Source of the DNA: Leclercia adecarboxylata | GTDB lineage: Bacteria; Pseudomonadota; Gammaproteobacteria; Enterobacterales; Enterobacteriaceae | Reading direction: 5' to 3' | Assembly (NCBI GenBank): GCA_002360945.1 | Contig: DERO01000008.1 | Location: forward strand, 1 to 64,000 | Length of the DNA stretch: 64,000 nt | In this document: piece by piece, positions 9,296-16,893 of the stretch | Layout: each line of letters opens with the position of its first letter | Position numbering within the stretch: position 1 is the first letter of the stretch | Translations under genes and position numbers: made by a program | Notes under the pieces: generated by a model | Database searches by the model: none | The model's input: only the letters and a program-made list of their open reading frames with translations | What the model was told of the DNA's origin: nothing

Positions 9296-10705
9296 TTAAT
9301 TCTGAAACGGCGAATCAAACACATTGATCATCTTTTCTCTGAAACGGCCCAAGAACTGTAGTACTTCATTATTGGAATGCTCAGAGAGAGTCAGAGAGGA
9401 TGCTATAACTTGCTCACAACTCGATTCGCTGTAAGAGAAAATTAGCTGCTGAGAATCTTTACTGTGAGATGGAGTTAGGCTGGGGTTGTTAAAGGAGACT
9501 TCTTGAACATTCTTAACATCATTTTTTTCTAGAACGTCAAAAATCACTTCACATTCAGGAACATCCTCTTTAAGCCGGTTAGCAAATTCAGTCAACTGAG
9601 ATTCAGCAAATGTAAATAACCAAGCTTCCTGATTAGCAGATTTGTTGATTCTTAAGATCCGACCCAAAACTTGACGGAAATAGAGCTCGGTTTTGACTCT
9701 GCTTAAATGGCAACAAACCTGTAATCTGGGAATATCAGTGCCTTCACTAACCATCCCTACACTAACAATCCACTGTATTGAATTGGTCCTGAAGTGCTCA
9801 ATAGTTTTTGCAGCATTGGGTTCTTTGTAGGATACAAGCACAGCCGACTGGTTAAAGATGTTCTTAAGAATATGCAAGATAAGCAAAGCATGCTGCACTG
9901 ATGATGCAACTATCAAACCACCGGCATCTGGATTATCTTTGCGGATCGTTTTAAGCCGGGAGATCGCCAGATTTAGCACATGTTTCATTGACAGGTCATT
10001 TGTAATAACATCCTGATAGGTAATGTCCGAATGAGCCAATAAATCCTGTAAGTTCTTGAATATTTTTTTATCTTCATCGCTCTTTGAGAGAACTAATTGT
10101 TCATTATCTACCAAAACAATATTAGGCAGGCGGCAGACATAATCGCGAGTAGCTTCTTTCAGACCATAGGTAAAATCGCACTGGATACGTCCTTCAGAAT
10201 CACTGTAACGTGCCATGACGATCGGAGCTTTATCAGAACGCCAGGGAGTACCTGTTAATGCCAGGGTGTATGCAGCATGTTTCTGGATGTTCAGGATAAT
10301 CTCTTCGCCCCAACTATTCGCGTTTTCAACAGAGGTACCAGAGCAATGGTGAACCTCGTCAAAAATTACCAGCACGCGGTTCAGCTTCAATAGACTCCAG
10401 AAACCCTCGTTGAAGAAAAGCATACTTTGATAGGTGTAAGAACAACCCACTGCGCCGATGACACCATCGAAACGAGCATTAAAGCGCCGGTTGAAAGTAT
10501 CGTGAATAGACTTAGATACTGAAACAGAGGGCGAAAAGCATAAAACAAAATCGATTTTACCAGACTGATACAGCTGAAATGCTAGTTCTGCGGCCATTTG
10601 GGTTTTGCCTGCGCCGGGCGTGGCCAGACACAAAAAATGTCTCTCATGCTGATAAATTTTGAGCGCTTTTTTGACACACTCTTGCTGCCATTGTCTTAAT
10701 TTCAT
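9296..10705 (-). CDS. ResIII-type SF2 DEAD/DEAH helicase, putative defence protein
   Basis: A 469-residue superfamily 2 helicase/translocase of the ResIII type found in type I and III restriction enzymes. Walker A is ATPGAGKT at 28-35, motif II is DEVH at 116-119, motif III TGT at 151-153, motif V SVGMVSEGTDIP, and motif VI QVLGRILR. The ~100 C-terminal residues show no nuclease motif. It starts within the ATGA stop of the upstream 189-aa gene, so the two are translationally coupled. The region is AT-rich and sits beside the island end. A role in DNA-level defence is inferred; plasmid or island maintenance is an alternative. Confidence 0.8.
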   Translation of the reverse strand: MKLRQWQQECVKKALKIYQHERHFLCLATPGAGKTQMAAELAFQLYQSGKIDFVLCFSPSVSVSKSIHDTFNRRFNARFDGVIGAVGCSYTYQSMLFFNEGFWSLLKLNRVLVIFDEVHHCSGTSVENANSWGEEIILNIQKHAAYTLALTGTPWRSDKAPIVMARYSDSEGRIQCDFTYGLKEATRDYVCRLPNIVLVDNEQLVLSKSDEDKKIFKNLQDLLAHSDITYQDVITNDLSMKHVLNLAISRLKTIRKDNPDAGGLIVASSVQHALLILHILKNIFNQSAVLVSYKEPNAAKTIEHFRTNSIQWIVSVGMVSEGTDIPRLQVCCHLSRVKTELYFRQVLGRILRINKSANQEAWLFTFAESQLTEFANRLKEDVPECEVIFDVLEKNDVKNVQEVSFNNPSLTPSHSKDSQQLIFSYSESSCEQVIASSLTLSEHSNNEVLQFLGRFREKMINVFDSPFQN

Positions 10706-11271
10706 AAAACACTGCTCTTACAATAAGATAGCACATTGTTGATAGCAGTAATCTGTCCCATAAGGGTCGAGCTTTTTTCTCGTGATTTCATATAAAGCTT
10801 TTCAAGTTCAGACCGCATGTCAGGGAGATTCGCAAAAAGGGCTTTATATTCTTCCGATTCGCCAACGCTCATCATCAATGAAATTTGATACTGCTTCAGT
10901 TGAGACTCAAGGTATTTCATTGAGCTCTTGTCTGAACAAGCATCAAAATCAACTGACGAACTTTCATTAACCGTTTTATCTGACATTATTTCAGGTTCAT
11001 TTATTACCATTGAATCTATAGGTATAAATAGCGATGTTTTATGAAATGTTGATTGTTGCGGGTTCGAAACGACCTTCTTATGAAGCTCACCACCTTTGAC
11101 CATAGCTATGAGCGTCCTGTAGATAGCTCTGCGGTCTTCTGCATACAGCATAGCTTCATCATTCTGATGTAATAGCTTGTTTCTTAGTGATTTAACCGTA
11201 AAACCATCGAAGTCGTCGGTAGATAACGCGATTTGTATCTGTAAGTAATTTTTGTGCTTCAGTTGGGACAT
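10702..11271 (-). CDS. Small partner of the helicase, unknown function
   Basis: A 189-residue protein I do not recognise. Residues ~5-65 look like a winged helix (LRNKLLHQNDEA, DRRAIYRTLIAMVKGGEL). The middle is low in structure, and ~120-185 is predicted helical, possibly coiled coil (MKYLESQLKQYQ, MRSELEKLYMKSREKS). The start at 11271 (MSQLKHKNY) follows GAGAGA; an in-frame ATG at 11340 would lie upstream of the mapped promoter and is rejected. It overlaps the helicase gene by 4 nt and is probably its DNA-recognition or regulatory subunit (inference). Confidence 0.7.
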   Translation of the reverse strand: MSQLKHKNYLQIQIALSTDDFDGFTVKSLRNKLLHQNDEAMLYAEDRRAIYRTLIAMVKGGELHKKVVSNPQQSTFHKTSLFIPIDSMVINEPEIMSDKTVNESSSVDFDACSDKSSMKYLESQLKQYQISLMMSVGESEEYKALFANLPDMRSELEKLYMKSREKSSTLMGQITAINNVLSYCKSSVL

Positions 11272-11310
11272 TAGTCTCTCGACAATAGTGACTCGAGGTA
11301 AAAAAAAACG

Positions 11311-11340
11311 GATTATAGTCCGTGGAACAAAAATCCTCAA
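11311..11340 (-). promoter_or_regulatory. Promoter of the helicase operon overlapped by a C-box-like operator
   Basis: On the minus strand a -35 TTGAGG (11335-11340), 17-bp spacer and consensus -10 TATAAT (11312-11317) precede the 189-aa gene. The plus-strand sequence GATTATAGTCCGTGGAAC (11311-11328) overlaps the -10. It closely resembles the C-box operators of restriction-modification controller proteins (the TATAGTCCGTG core of the Esp1396I class, from memory). The divergent 70-aa controller gene starts 27 bp beyond the -35, so repression by that protein is the simplest reading. Confidence 0.65.
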
Positions 11341-11367
11341 CCTTGGATAGTCTTTCTCTTTAACGAG

Positions 11368-11580
11368 ATGAAGATGAAAGACTTATCTGTTCTTTTTGGA
11401 AAAAAACTTCGAGCAAAACGCAAAGCGCTTGGAATATCTCAAGAAAAATTGGCATTACTTACTGAAATTGATAGAAGTTATGTTGGAAGGATTGAACGTG
11501 GCGAGGTGAATATTACGCTGGAGAAGTTATATCAATTTGCAGAAGTGCTTCATTGTGATGTCCGCGAGCTTTTGCCTTAG
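11368..11580 (+). CDS. XRE-family controller (C) protein
   Basis: A 70-residue single-domain helix-turn-helix protein (LRAKRKALGISQEKLALLTEIDRSYVGRIERGEVNITLEKLYQFAEVL). The size and IDRSYVGRIERG recognition segment are typical of C proteins that time restriction-enzyme expression. An internal ATG at 11374 is an alternative start; neither has a strong ribosome-binding site. It is divergent from the helicase operon and separated from it by a C-box-like site. A HigA-type antitoxin is the alternative, but no toxin gene is adjacent. Confidence 0.8.
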   Translation: MKMKDLSVLFGKKLRAKRKALGISQEKLALLTEIDRSYVGRIERGEVNITLEKLYQFAEVLHCDVRELLP

Positions 11581-11748
11581 TTGTTAACTAAACTCACTAA
11601 TATGCAACCTTTTCATAGGCATGGCCGGGTATCACAAGCCTCAGCATTCCTCCAGAAATGTTTATTGGCTACCTTGCAGCCATTGACATAACTTAGTTGT
11701 AATTATTAACAGGGATTAATTGTCACTATGGCTGGCTTCACATAGCGA

Positions 11749-12702
11749 CTAAAAACTCATTGCCAGTCCAACCCCGTAACCACTGGTATCATTACCAAAC
11801 ATATAACGCGCTACCAGGCGCGTACGTGTGATAAAGACCGGGTATTCACTGCTATCAAGCTCTATTCCTATGCCCACTGAACTCAAACTGTTAAATCCCA
11901 GCCTGCCGCGCTGCTCGCCCAGGTATTCGGTATGGGCACCTTCAAGCACATAGCGCACCGGGCTTTTTAACAGTGTCCAGTCTGATATTGGAGCACGGCG
12001 GCGCAGATACAGGCCAAGATTCTCCGTATTCGCATGACCTTCAACGGCATCGGAAGTATTACCAAAGGTTTGCAGCCTCATCGCCGAATAGCGCAGTTCG
12101 ATATCGATATCTTGCGGCTTTGAAACGAGCTCATAGTCGAGCATCAACGATCCGCCGGTTCCGTAAGCGTTCAGCCTACCACCGTCCAGAAAATCATAAT
12201 CCGCGTTTCGGCGCCGCTCTATAACCCATGCACCTATTCGCACATCACTGGCCATAGTGCCCAGCATCACATTTGCAATGGGTCGCAGGACCAGGTTTCC
12301 ACCCCAGCAATCGCGATAAAGATGGAAGTCCCAACCGATTCCTCCGGTGCCGGTAAGACTGTTCCAGCGGGTGGGGATCCGCCGAGTTTCCGTGCCATTA
12401 CTCACCACAAATTGCGGATCATAGCGGCTATATCCCAGCGCCCCTTCAAGGTAAATCGGGATGGACTCGCTCAGGGTGGCACCGCCGCCGAACTGAGTGA
12501 TGGTGAGCTCATTACTTTCATTGCTGCCAGTGCCGATATTCAGATCGCTGGCGGTCACGTCAGGGACCACCATATAACTCATCAGGGTTAATACAGCATC
12601 GGCGCGTTGCTTAATGCGAGGGTTGTCCGCAGCAATGCCCGACGGGCTGAAAATCATCGCAATGACGAGTAATAAAAAAAAGCCGGGAAATGCCGCAATC
12701 AT
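11749..12702 (-). CDS. Putative outer-membrane/autotransporter-like beta-barrel protein
   Basis: A 317-residue exported protein whose function I do not recognise. With the start at 12702 it has a signal peptide (MIAAFPGFFLLLVIAMI, cleavage after SGIAA). Alternating hydrophobic strands run to a C-terminal phenylalanine (GYGVGLAMSF), the usual outer-membrane barrel signature. An in-frame GTG at 12819 would add 39 residues and bury the signal peptide, so I reject it. It lies 176 bp downstream of the P-type ATPase gene on the same strand and may belong to that operon. Confidence 0.6.
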   Translation of the reverse strand: MIAAFPGFFLLLVIAMIFSPSGIAADNPRIKQRADAVLTLMSYMVVPDVTASDLNIGTGSNESNELTITQFGGGATLSESIPIYLEGALGYSRYDPQFVVSNGTETRRIPTRWNSLTGTGGIGWDFHLYRDCWGGNLVLRPIANVMLGTMASDVRIGAWVIERRRNADYDFLDGGRLNAYGTGGSLMLDYELVSKPQDIDIELRYSAMRLQTFGNTSDAVEGHANTENLGLYLRRRAPISDWTLLKSPVRYVLEGAHTEYLGEQRGRLGFNSLSSVGIGIELDSSEYPVFITRTRLVARYMFGNDTSGYGVGLAMSF

Positions 12703-12878
12703 AACGTGTCGCAGCCTCAGCCAGTCAGCGGGGATAAAGTAACTATAGGGTAAGATGAGAAGAAGAGGGCTGTTGCGCCACCGGACATAACTCTCAACGA
12801 AGAAGGGGGGATATGCCACCTGGACGATCTTATGGCATATCCCTGTTACTGATTCATCAATCTGCAGTACCGCTAAAA

Positions 12879-14792
12879 CTAGTGCGTCTCATCGAACTGC
12901 AGCAATCGTCCGGTATTTGCCAGAACCATCAGTGTGCTTAAATTATGCAGCAGGGCGGCGACAAGGGCGCCTGCACCCCCCAGCCATCCGAGGGCTGCCG
13001 CAGCCACAATAAAAATGGTCCAGCCAATGCCAATGATCACGTTAACCAGCAGCGTGGTACGACACTTACGGCTTAGCCTGATGGCTATGGGAATACGGCG
13101 AAGGTCGCTTCCAGTAAGCACCACATCAGCTGAGAGCAGGGCGATATCTGCGCCATTGGCACCCATTGCCATACCGACGGCCCCGGCTTTAAGGGCAAGC
13201 GCATCATTGATGCCATCACCCACCACCAACGGACGACTGCCTCCATCCACCGCTTTTTGTACCTCTTCAAGCTTAGTCGCGGGCAGTGCCTGAGCAACCA
13301 CATCGGTGATATTGAGTTTTCTGGCGACCAGATGAGCGGCTGGAATACGGTCCCCGGTAAGCATTAGCTGCTTAGTCACCCCTAGCTGTTTCAGTTCAAG
13401 AAGTGCGTCAGCGGCTTCAGGACGTAAAGCATCGGCAAGTAAAAACCAACCGAGAAAAGCGCCGTCAAGCGCAACGCCTACCAATGGCCCTTCATGTTCA
13501 GGTATGGCCAGGGTCGGAACGGCGTGCGCAGCAAAGAGGTCAACACGGCCTAAAAGAGCAGTGCCGCTGTTTGTCTGCGCGACTACGCCCAGGCCTTGCT
13601 TCTCTTCTGCGCTTTCAATAACGATGGAACTGTCTGACTGCACATATTCAGCAAGGGCGTGACTGACCGGATGGCTACTGGTAGCGCCAAGCGCGCCCGC
13701 CAACTGGAGTACGGTTTGATAGTCAGCCCCAGGGGCAAGGACTGCATCCACAAGGTGTAAACGCCCTTGAGTGAGGGTGCCTGTTTTATCAACGATTAGT
13801 GCATCGACATCCGCCAGTTCCTCCAGAAATGCAGCGTTTCGAATCAGAATGCCGTGGCGCGCGGCCACCGCGATGCCAGCCATTGCGGTGGCGGGTGCAG
13901 ACAATACCAGGGCACAAGGGCAGGCTGCTACCAATACGGCCAGCATGGCCTGGCTATCGTAAGTTAAAAACCAGGTACTGGCGGCAATGAGCAGCACCAG
14001 AATCAAATAGTGCGAAGCGTAACGTTCGAGTAGACGCGTAATAGGGGGTTTAGCCTGTTCGGCGTCTTTCATCAGCGCAATGACTTTGCCGAGCGTCGAT
14101 TGTTCGCCAGTGTGCATGACTTCCATCCGCAGTAATCCGTTAAGATTGATGGCGCCACCGAAGATCAGACTGCCCGGACCCGCTTCCTGAGGAACGGATT
14201 CTCCGGTAATTGAGGCGACGTCCAGACTTGCGTGCCCGCTTAGGATCTTGCCATCAGCAGGCACGTTATCCCCGGCGCGGATCTCAACAATATCCCCTTT
14301 ACGAACTGCCTGACTGTCGATTACAACCAGGGAGCCGTCTTCATTAACACGTCGCGCTTTGCTGCGGGTAAGCTGAGTCAAACCCGCGATGGCCTGGCGG
14401 GTGCCCATGACGCTGCGCTCTTCGAGAATATGGCCAAAAATCATCAGCACCGGTAGCAGCGCGGCGGTAATAAGATCGCCCAAAGCCCATGCCCCGAGCA
14501 TGGCGAGTACAATCAGTAAATCCGTAACCCCATGCAGATCGGGGTGGCGCAGGCTATGCCAGCCCGCGCGAAGTACCGGTACTGCAACCAACAGCCAGGC
14601 CACACCTGCCAGCAAATCGCTGATGGCCGTCTGCTGTGGGGCGATAGAGCGCCACAGCAGGCTGAGCAGGATCAGGCCAATAGTGCTCATGGCCAGAGAC
14701 AGTTGAACGGTCATCCGCCGCCGCTCTTCGGATGTGAGTAATCCCTGGCTAAAGTTAGGATGAATGTGTCCGTGACTACACTGATGACTCAT
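12879..14792 (-). CDS. Heavy-metal translocating P1B-type ATPase
   Basis: A 637-residue inner-membrane cation pump. It has a short His/Cys-rich N-terminus (MSHQCSHGHIH) in place of a folded metal-binding domain. The actuator motif is TGESVP, the transmembrane metal motif AACPCALVLSAPAT (CPC near 290), the phosphorylation motif DKTGTLT near 333, and the hinge GDGINDALAL. In the last TMs the Lys and Asp of ZntA-type Zn/Cd pumps are replaced (NVIIGIGWT and ALLHNLSTL), so the metal specificity is open. It overlaps the upstream SPFH gene by 4 nt (ATGA). Confidence 0.9.
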   Translation of the reverse strand: MSHQCSHGHIHPNFSQGLLTSEERRRMTVQLSLAMSTIGLILLSLLWRSIAPQQTAISDLLAGVAWLLVAVPVLRAGWHSLRHPDLHGVTDLLIVLAMLGAWALGDLITAALLPVLMIFGHILEERSVMGTRQAIAGLTQLTRSKARRVNEDGSLVVIDSQAVRKGDIVEIRAGDNVPADGKILSGHASLDVASITGESVPQEAGPGSLIFGGAINLNGLLRMEVMHTGEQSTLGKVIALMKDAEQAKPPITRLLERYASHYLILVLLIAASTWFLTYDSQAMLAVLVAACPCALVLSAPATAMAGIAVAARHGILIRNAAFLEELADVDALIVDKTGTLTQGRLHLVDAVLAPGADYQTVLQLAGALGATSSHPVSHALAEYVQSDSSIVIESAEEKQGLGVVAQTNSGTALLGRVDLFAAHAVPTLAIPEHEGPLVGVALDGAFLGWFLLADALRPEAADALLELKQLGVTKQLMLTGDRIPAAHLVARKLNITDVVAQALPATKLEEVQKAVDGGSRPLVVGDGINDALALKAGAVGMAMGANGADIALLSADVVLTGSDLRRIPIAIRLSRKCRTTLLVNVIIGIGWTIFIVAAAALGWLGGAGALVAALLHNLSTLMVLANTGRLLQFDETH

Positions 14793-15871
14793 GGGATACC
14801 CCCAAAGAACTGCAAGGATGAAGACGGCGTTTCTGCCTGTGATGCCGGGCCGGTAAGAATCAGATTACTACTGTCCTGAGGATTGACGGCAATCACCTGA
14901 CCTGCGCTGGAAAGAACAGACGAAACCCTTTCTCGCCAAAGGCGCTGAAGCATATCGGCTTCGCTTCCTTCTGCCCGGGCCTGTGCCAGTTTGATAATGG
15001 ATTGGGTCGCGATTTCAGCTTTCGCGTGCATTTCGCTGCGTCCGGCCTCGGCCTGTTGCAGGATCCGATCCGCTTCTTGTTGGGATTTTTGGTGCAGACG
15101 GGTGGCCTCATTTTGCGCCTGTGCAATTTTCTGCTCAGCCTGCTGACTGGCCGTCAGGACGGCGTTAAAAGCAGCGACAGCGTTATCCGGTAACGAGGAG
15201 GCGATATCCACGCGTTCAATGGTTATACCCGGGTCGTTTTCCGTATCCTTAAGGCGCACCAGGTCCTGTTCAATCATCTGCTTGAGATCGCCCCGCAACT
15301 TTGCACGTTCCTGTGCCGCGTGGCTGTCGTTTTGCATGGTTTCCGGACGAGCAACTAAGACAGTATCCAAATCACGTCCGGCGCACACCAGCGTCGCGGC
15401 ACGCTGGGCCAGTCGGTCGATGAGCGCGTCGATATGCGGACGCTGCAGGACGTAGCGCAGAGGGGCGTCGATGCGGTAAAACACCTGCATATTGAGCTGC
15501 ACAATTCCGGCATCGCCAGTCAGGAGATAACCTGCCCCGGTGCCAGCATCCGAATACATTTGCGCCCCGGAAAGCAGTTTTAGCTGCTCGCTGCGCTTAA
15601 GTGGTTTCACATCATGCTGCAAAATGCGATCTGAGCCAGGAATGATTTCAATGCGATCAACCGGTTTCGGCCAGGCGAAAAGCATTCCCGAATGTTTTAC
15701 CGCGAGCGGTTTGCCAAAGCGATACACTACGGCCTGGCTGTCGGGGGCGATTTGATGGAAGCTTGAGAATAGCCACACCAGCGCCGCCAGTAGCGTGGCA
15801 CCATACAGGCTAAAAAAAGCAATCCGGTAGGATTGTCCCCATGGGGTCATCGTCACGGCATGTTTCTTCAT
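14789..15871 (-). CDS. SPFH/HflK-like membrane protein
   Basis: A 360-residue protein with one N-terminal TM (~17-38), an SPFH/prohibitin domain (DSQAVVYRFGKP to about residue 230), and a long Ala/Gln/Glu-rich helical tail (AQNEATRLHQKSQQEADRI). HflK, its nearest familiar relative, forms ring assemblies with HflC in the inner membrane and controls FtsH. This copy is not the housekeeping hflK, which lies beside hflX in enterobacteria. It overlaps both neighbours by 4 nt, so the SPFH proteins and the P-type ATPase are likely made together and may form one complex. Confidence 0.8.
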   Translation of the reverse strand: MKKHAVTMTPWGQSYRIAFFSLYGATLLAALVWLFSSFHQIAPDSQAVVYRFGKPLAVKHSGMLFAWPKPVDRIEIIPGSDRILQHDVKPLKRSEQLKLLSGAQMYSDAGTGAGYLLTGDAGIVQLNMQVFYRIDAPLRYVLQRPHIDALIDRLAQRAATLVCAGRDLDTVLVARPETMQNDSHAAQERAKLRGDLKQMIEQDLVRLKDTENDPGITIERVDIASSLPDNAVAAFNAVLTASQQAEQKIAQAQNEATRLHQKSQQEADRILQQAEAGRSEMHAKAEIATQSIIKLAQARAEGSEADMLQRLWRERVSSVLSSAGQVIAVNPQDSSNLILTGPASQAETPSSSLQFFGGIP

Positions 15872-16866
15872 CGTGCCGCCCTGTCTGTTTCTGCGGGTTG
15901 CTGTACCAGTGCCTTGAACGGTGCAGCATCTGTACTCAGCACGATCCGCGTACTTTTATTCACCACATCGTTAAGCGTATCGAGAGAACGCAGTAAATTA
16001 TAAAGCTGCGGATCGAGGGCATAAGCTTTGGCGTAAATGGCTGCGACGTCTCGCTGTGCCTGGGCGGTGATGGTGGCGGCTTTAACCGAGGCATCAGCCT
16101 CAGTGATGCGTGCATCTCTATCGGCTTTAGAGTGAATTTCAGCCGCCAGACGATTACCCTCTGCGGTGCGTTCAGTGGCGATAGTCTCTCTCTCCGCCCG
16201 CATGCGCTCGACGGTGGCGGTCAACGTAACCGAGGGCAGGGTTAAGCGCTCGATGCCGACCTGAACCAGCTCTATTCCGTAGCTGTTCAGCAATTGTTCT
16301 TTAAGCTGGTTTTCTATTTGCTTTTCTAACTGGGTAATTTTTACCTTTTTGCTGTCGGTATTAACGATGTCGGACAAGGCGTAATTACTGGTGGTGGTCT
16401 CCAGCGACGAGCCGATAAAGGTACGAATTTGCCGGGCGGCTTCCTCAGGCTGGTTTTGTACAGCCCGAATAAAGCGCAGAACGTGTTGCTGGTCAGGATT
16501 GACTTTCCAGATAGCCCAGGCCTGCACAATAACTCGCAAGCCATCGCGTGTGCCGACATCCTGCAATCCACTGGAAGTAGATCGCGTACGCAGGTTCACT
16601 TCCATCGGCGATTCAAACGGCGCCGGTAAACGCCAGGCCAGGCCGGGCTCAAGCAGTACCCGGACCGGACTTCCAAACCGGGTTACGACGGTCGCGTTTC
16701 CCGACTGCACCTGAACCAGGCAAGCCGTCAATATCGCCAGGGAGACCAGTAACGCTGCAACGGCGTAGCGAAGCCACTTTCGTGATGCGTGAGGAGGGCG
16801 AGCAGAGGGTACGGTCTGCCCAACTTTCCCTGAGTTCGCAGATGTTGAAATAGTATGGATCTTCAT
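15868..16866 (-). CDS. SPFH/HflC-like membrane protein
   Basis: A 332-residue protein with a single N-terminal TM (~31-50) and an SPFH domain opening with SGNATVVTRFGSPVRVLLEPGL. A coiled-coil stretch (RMRAERETIATERTAEGNRLAAEI) precedes AKAYALDPQLYNLLRSLDTLNDVV, which is typical of HflC. In HflKC, two such subunits alternate in a cage; a parallel role with the adjacent HflK-like protein is inferred. It overlaps the next gene by 4 nt and starts 27 bp after the 625-aa SPFH gene. Confidence 0.82.
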   Translation of the reverse strand: MKIHTISTSANSGKVGQTVPSARPPHASRKWLRYAVAALLVSLAILTACLVQVQSGNATVVTRFGSPVRVLLEPGLAWRLPAPFESPMEVNLRTRSTSSGLQDVGTRDGLRVIVQAWAIWKVNPDQQHVLRFIRAVQNQPEEAARQIRTFIGSSLETTTSNYALSDIVNTDSKKVKITQLEKQIENQLKEQLLNSYGIELVQVGIERLTLPSVTLTATVERMRAERETIATERTAEGNRLAAEIHSKADRDARITEADASVKAATITAQAQRDVAAIYAKAYALDPQLYNLLRSLDTLNDVVNKSTRIVLSTDAAPFKALVQQPAETDRAAR

Positions 16867-16893
16867 GGTGCGTGGGCCCTTTATCTTTGCGTC

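Noticed and set aside
11368..11580. XRE protein as HigA-like antitoxin of a toxin-antitoxin pair.
   Set aside because: No small toxin gene is adjacent, and the operator looks like a restriction controller C-box.
14789..16866. The housekeeping hflK/hflC pair.
   Set aside because: The genomic hflKC lies with hflX and hfq in enterobacteria. Here the proteins are divergent in sequence, in an operon with a third SPFH protein and a P-type ATPase, inside an island.
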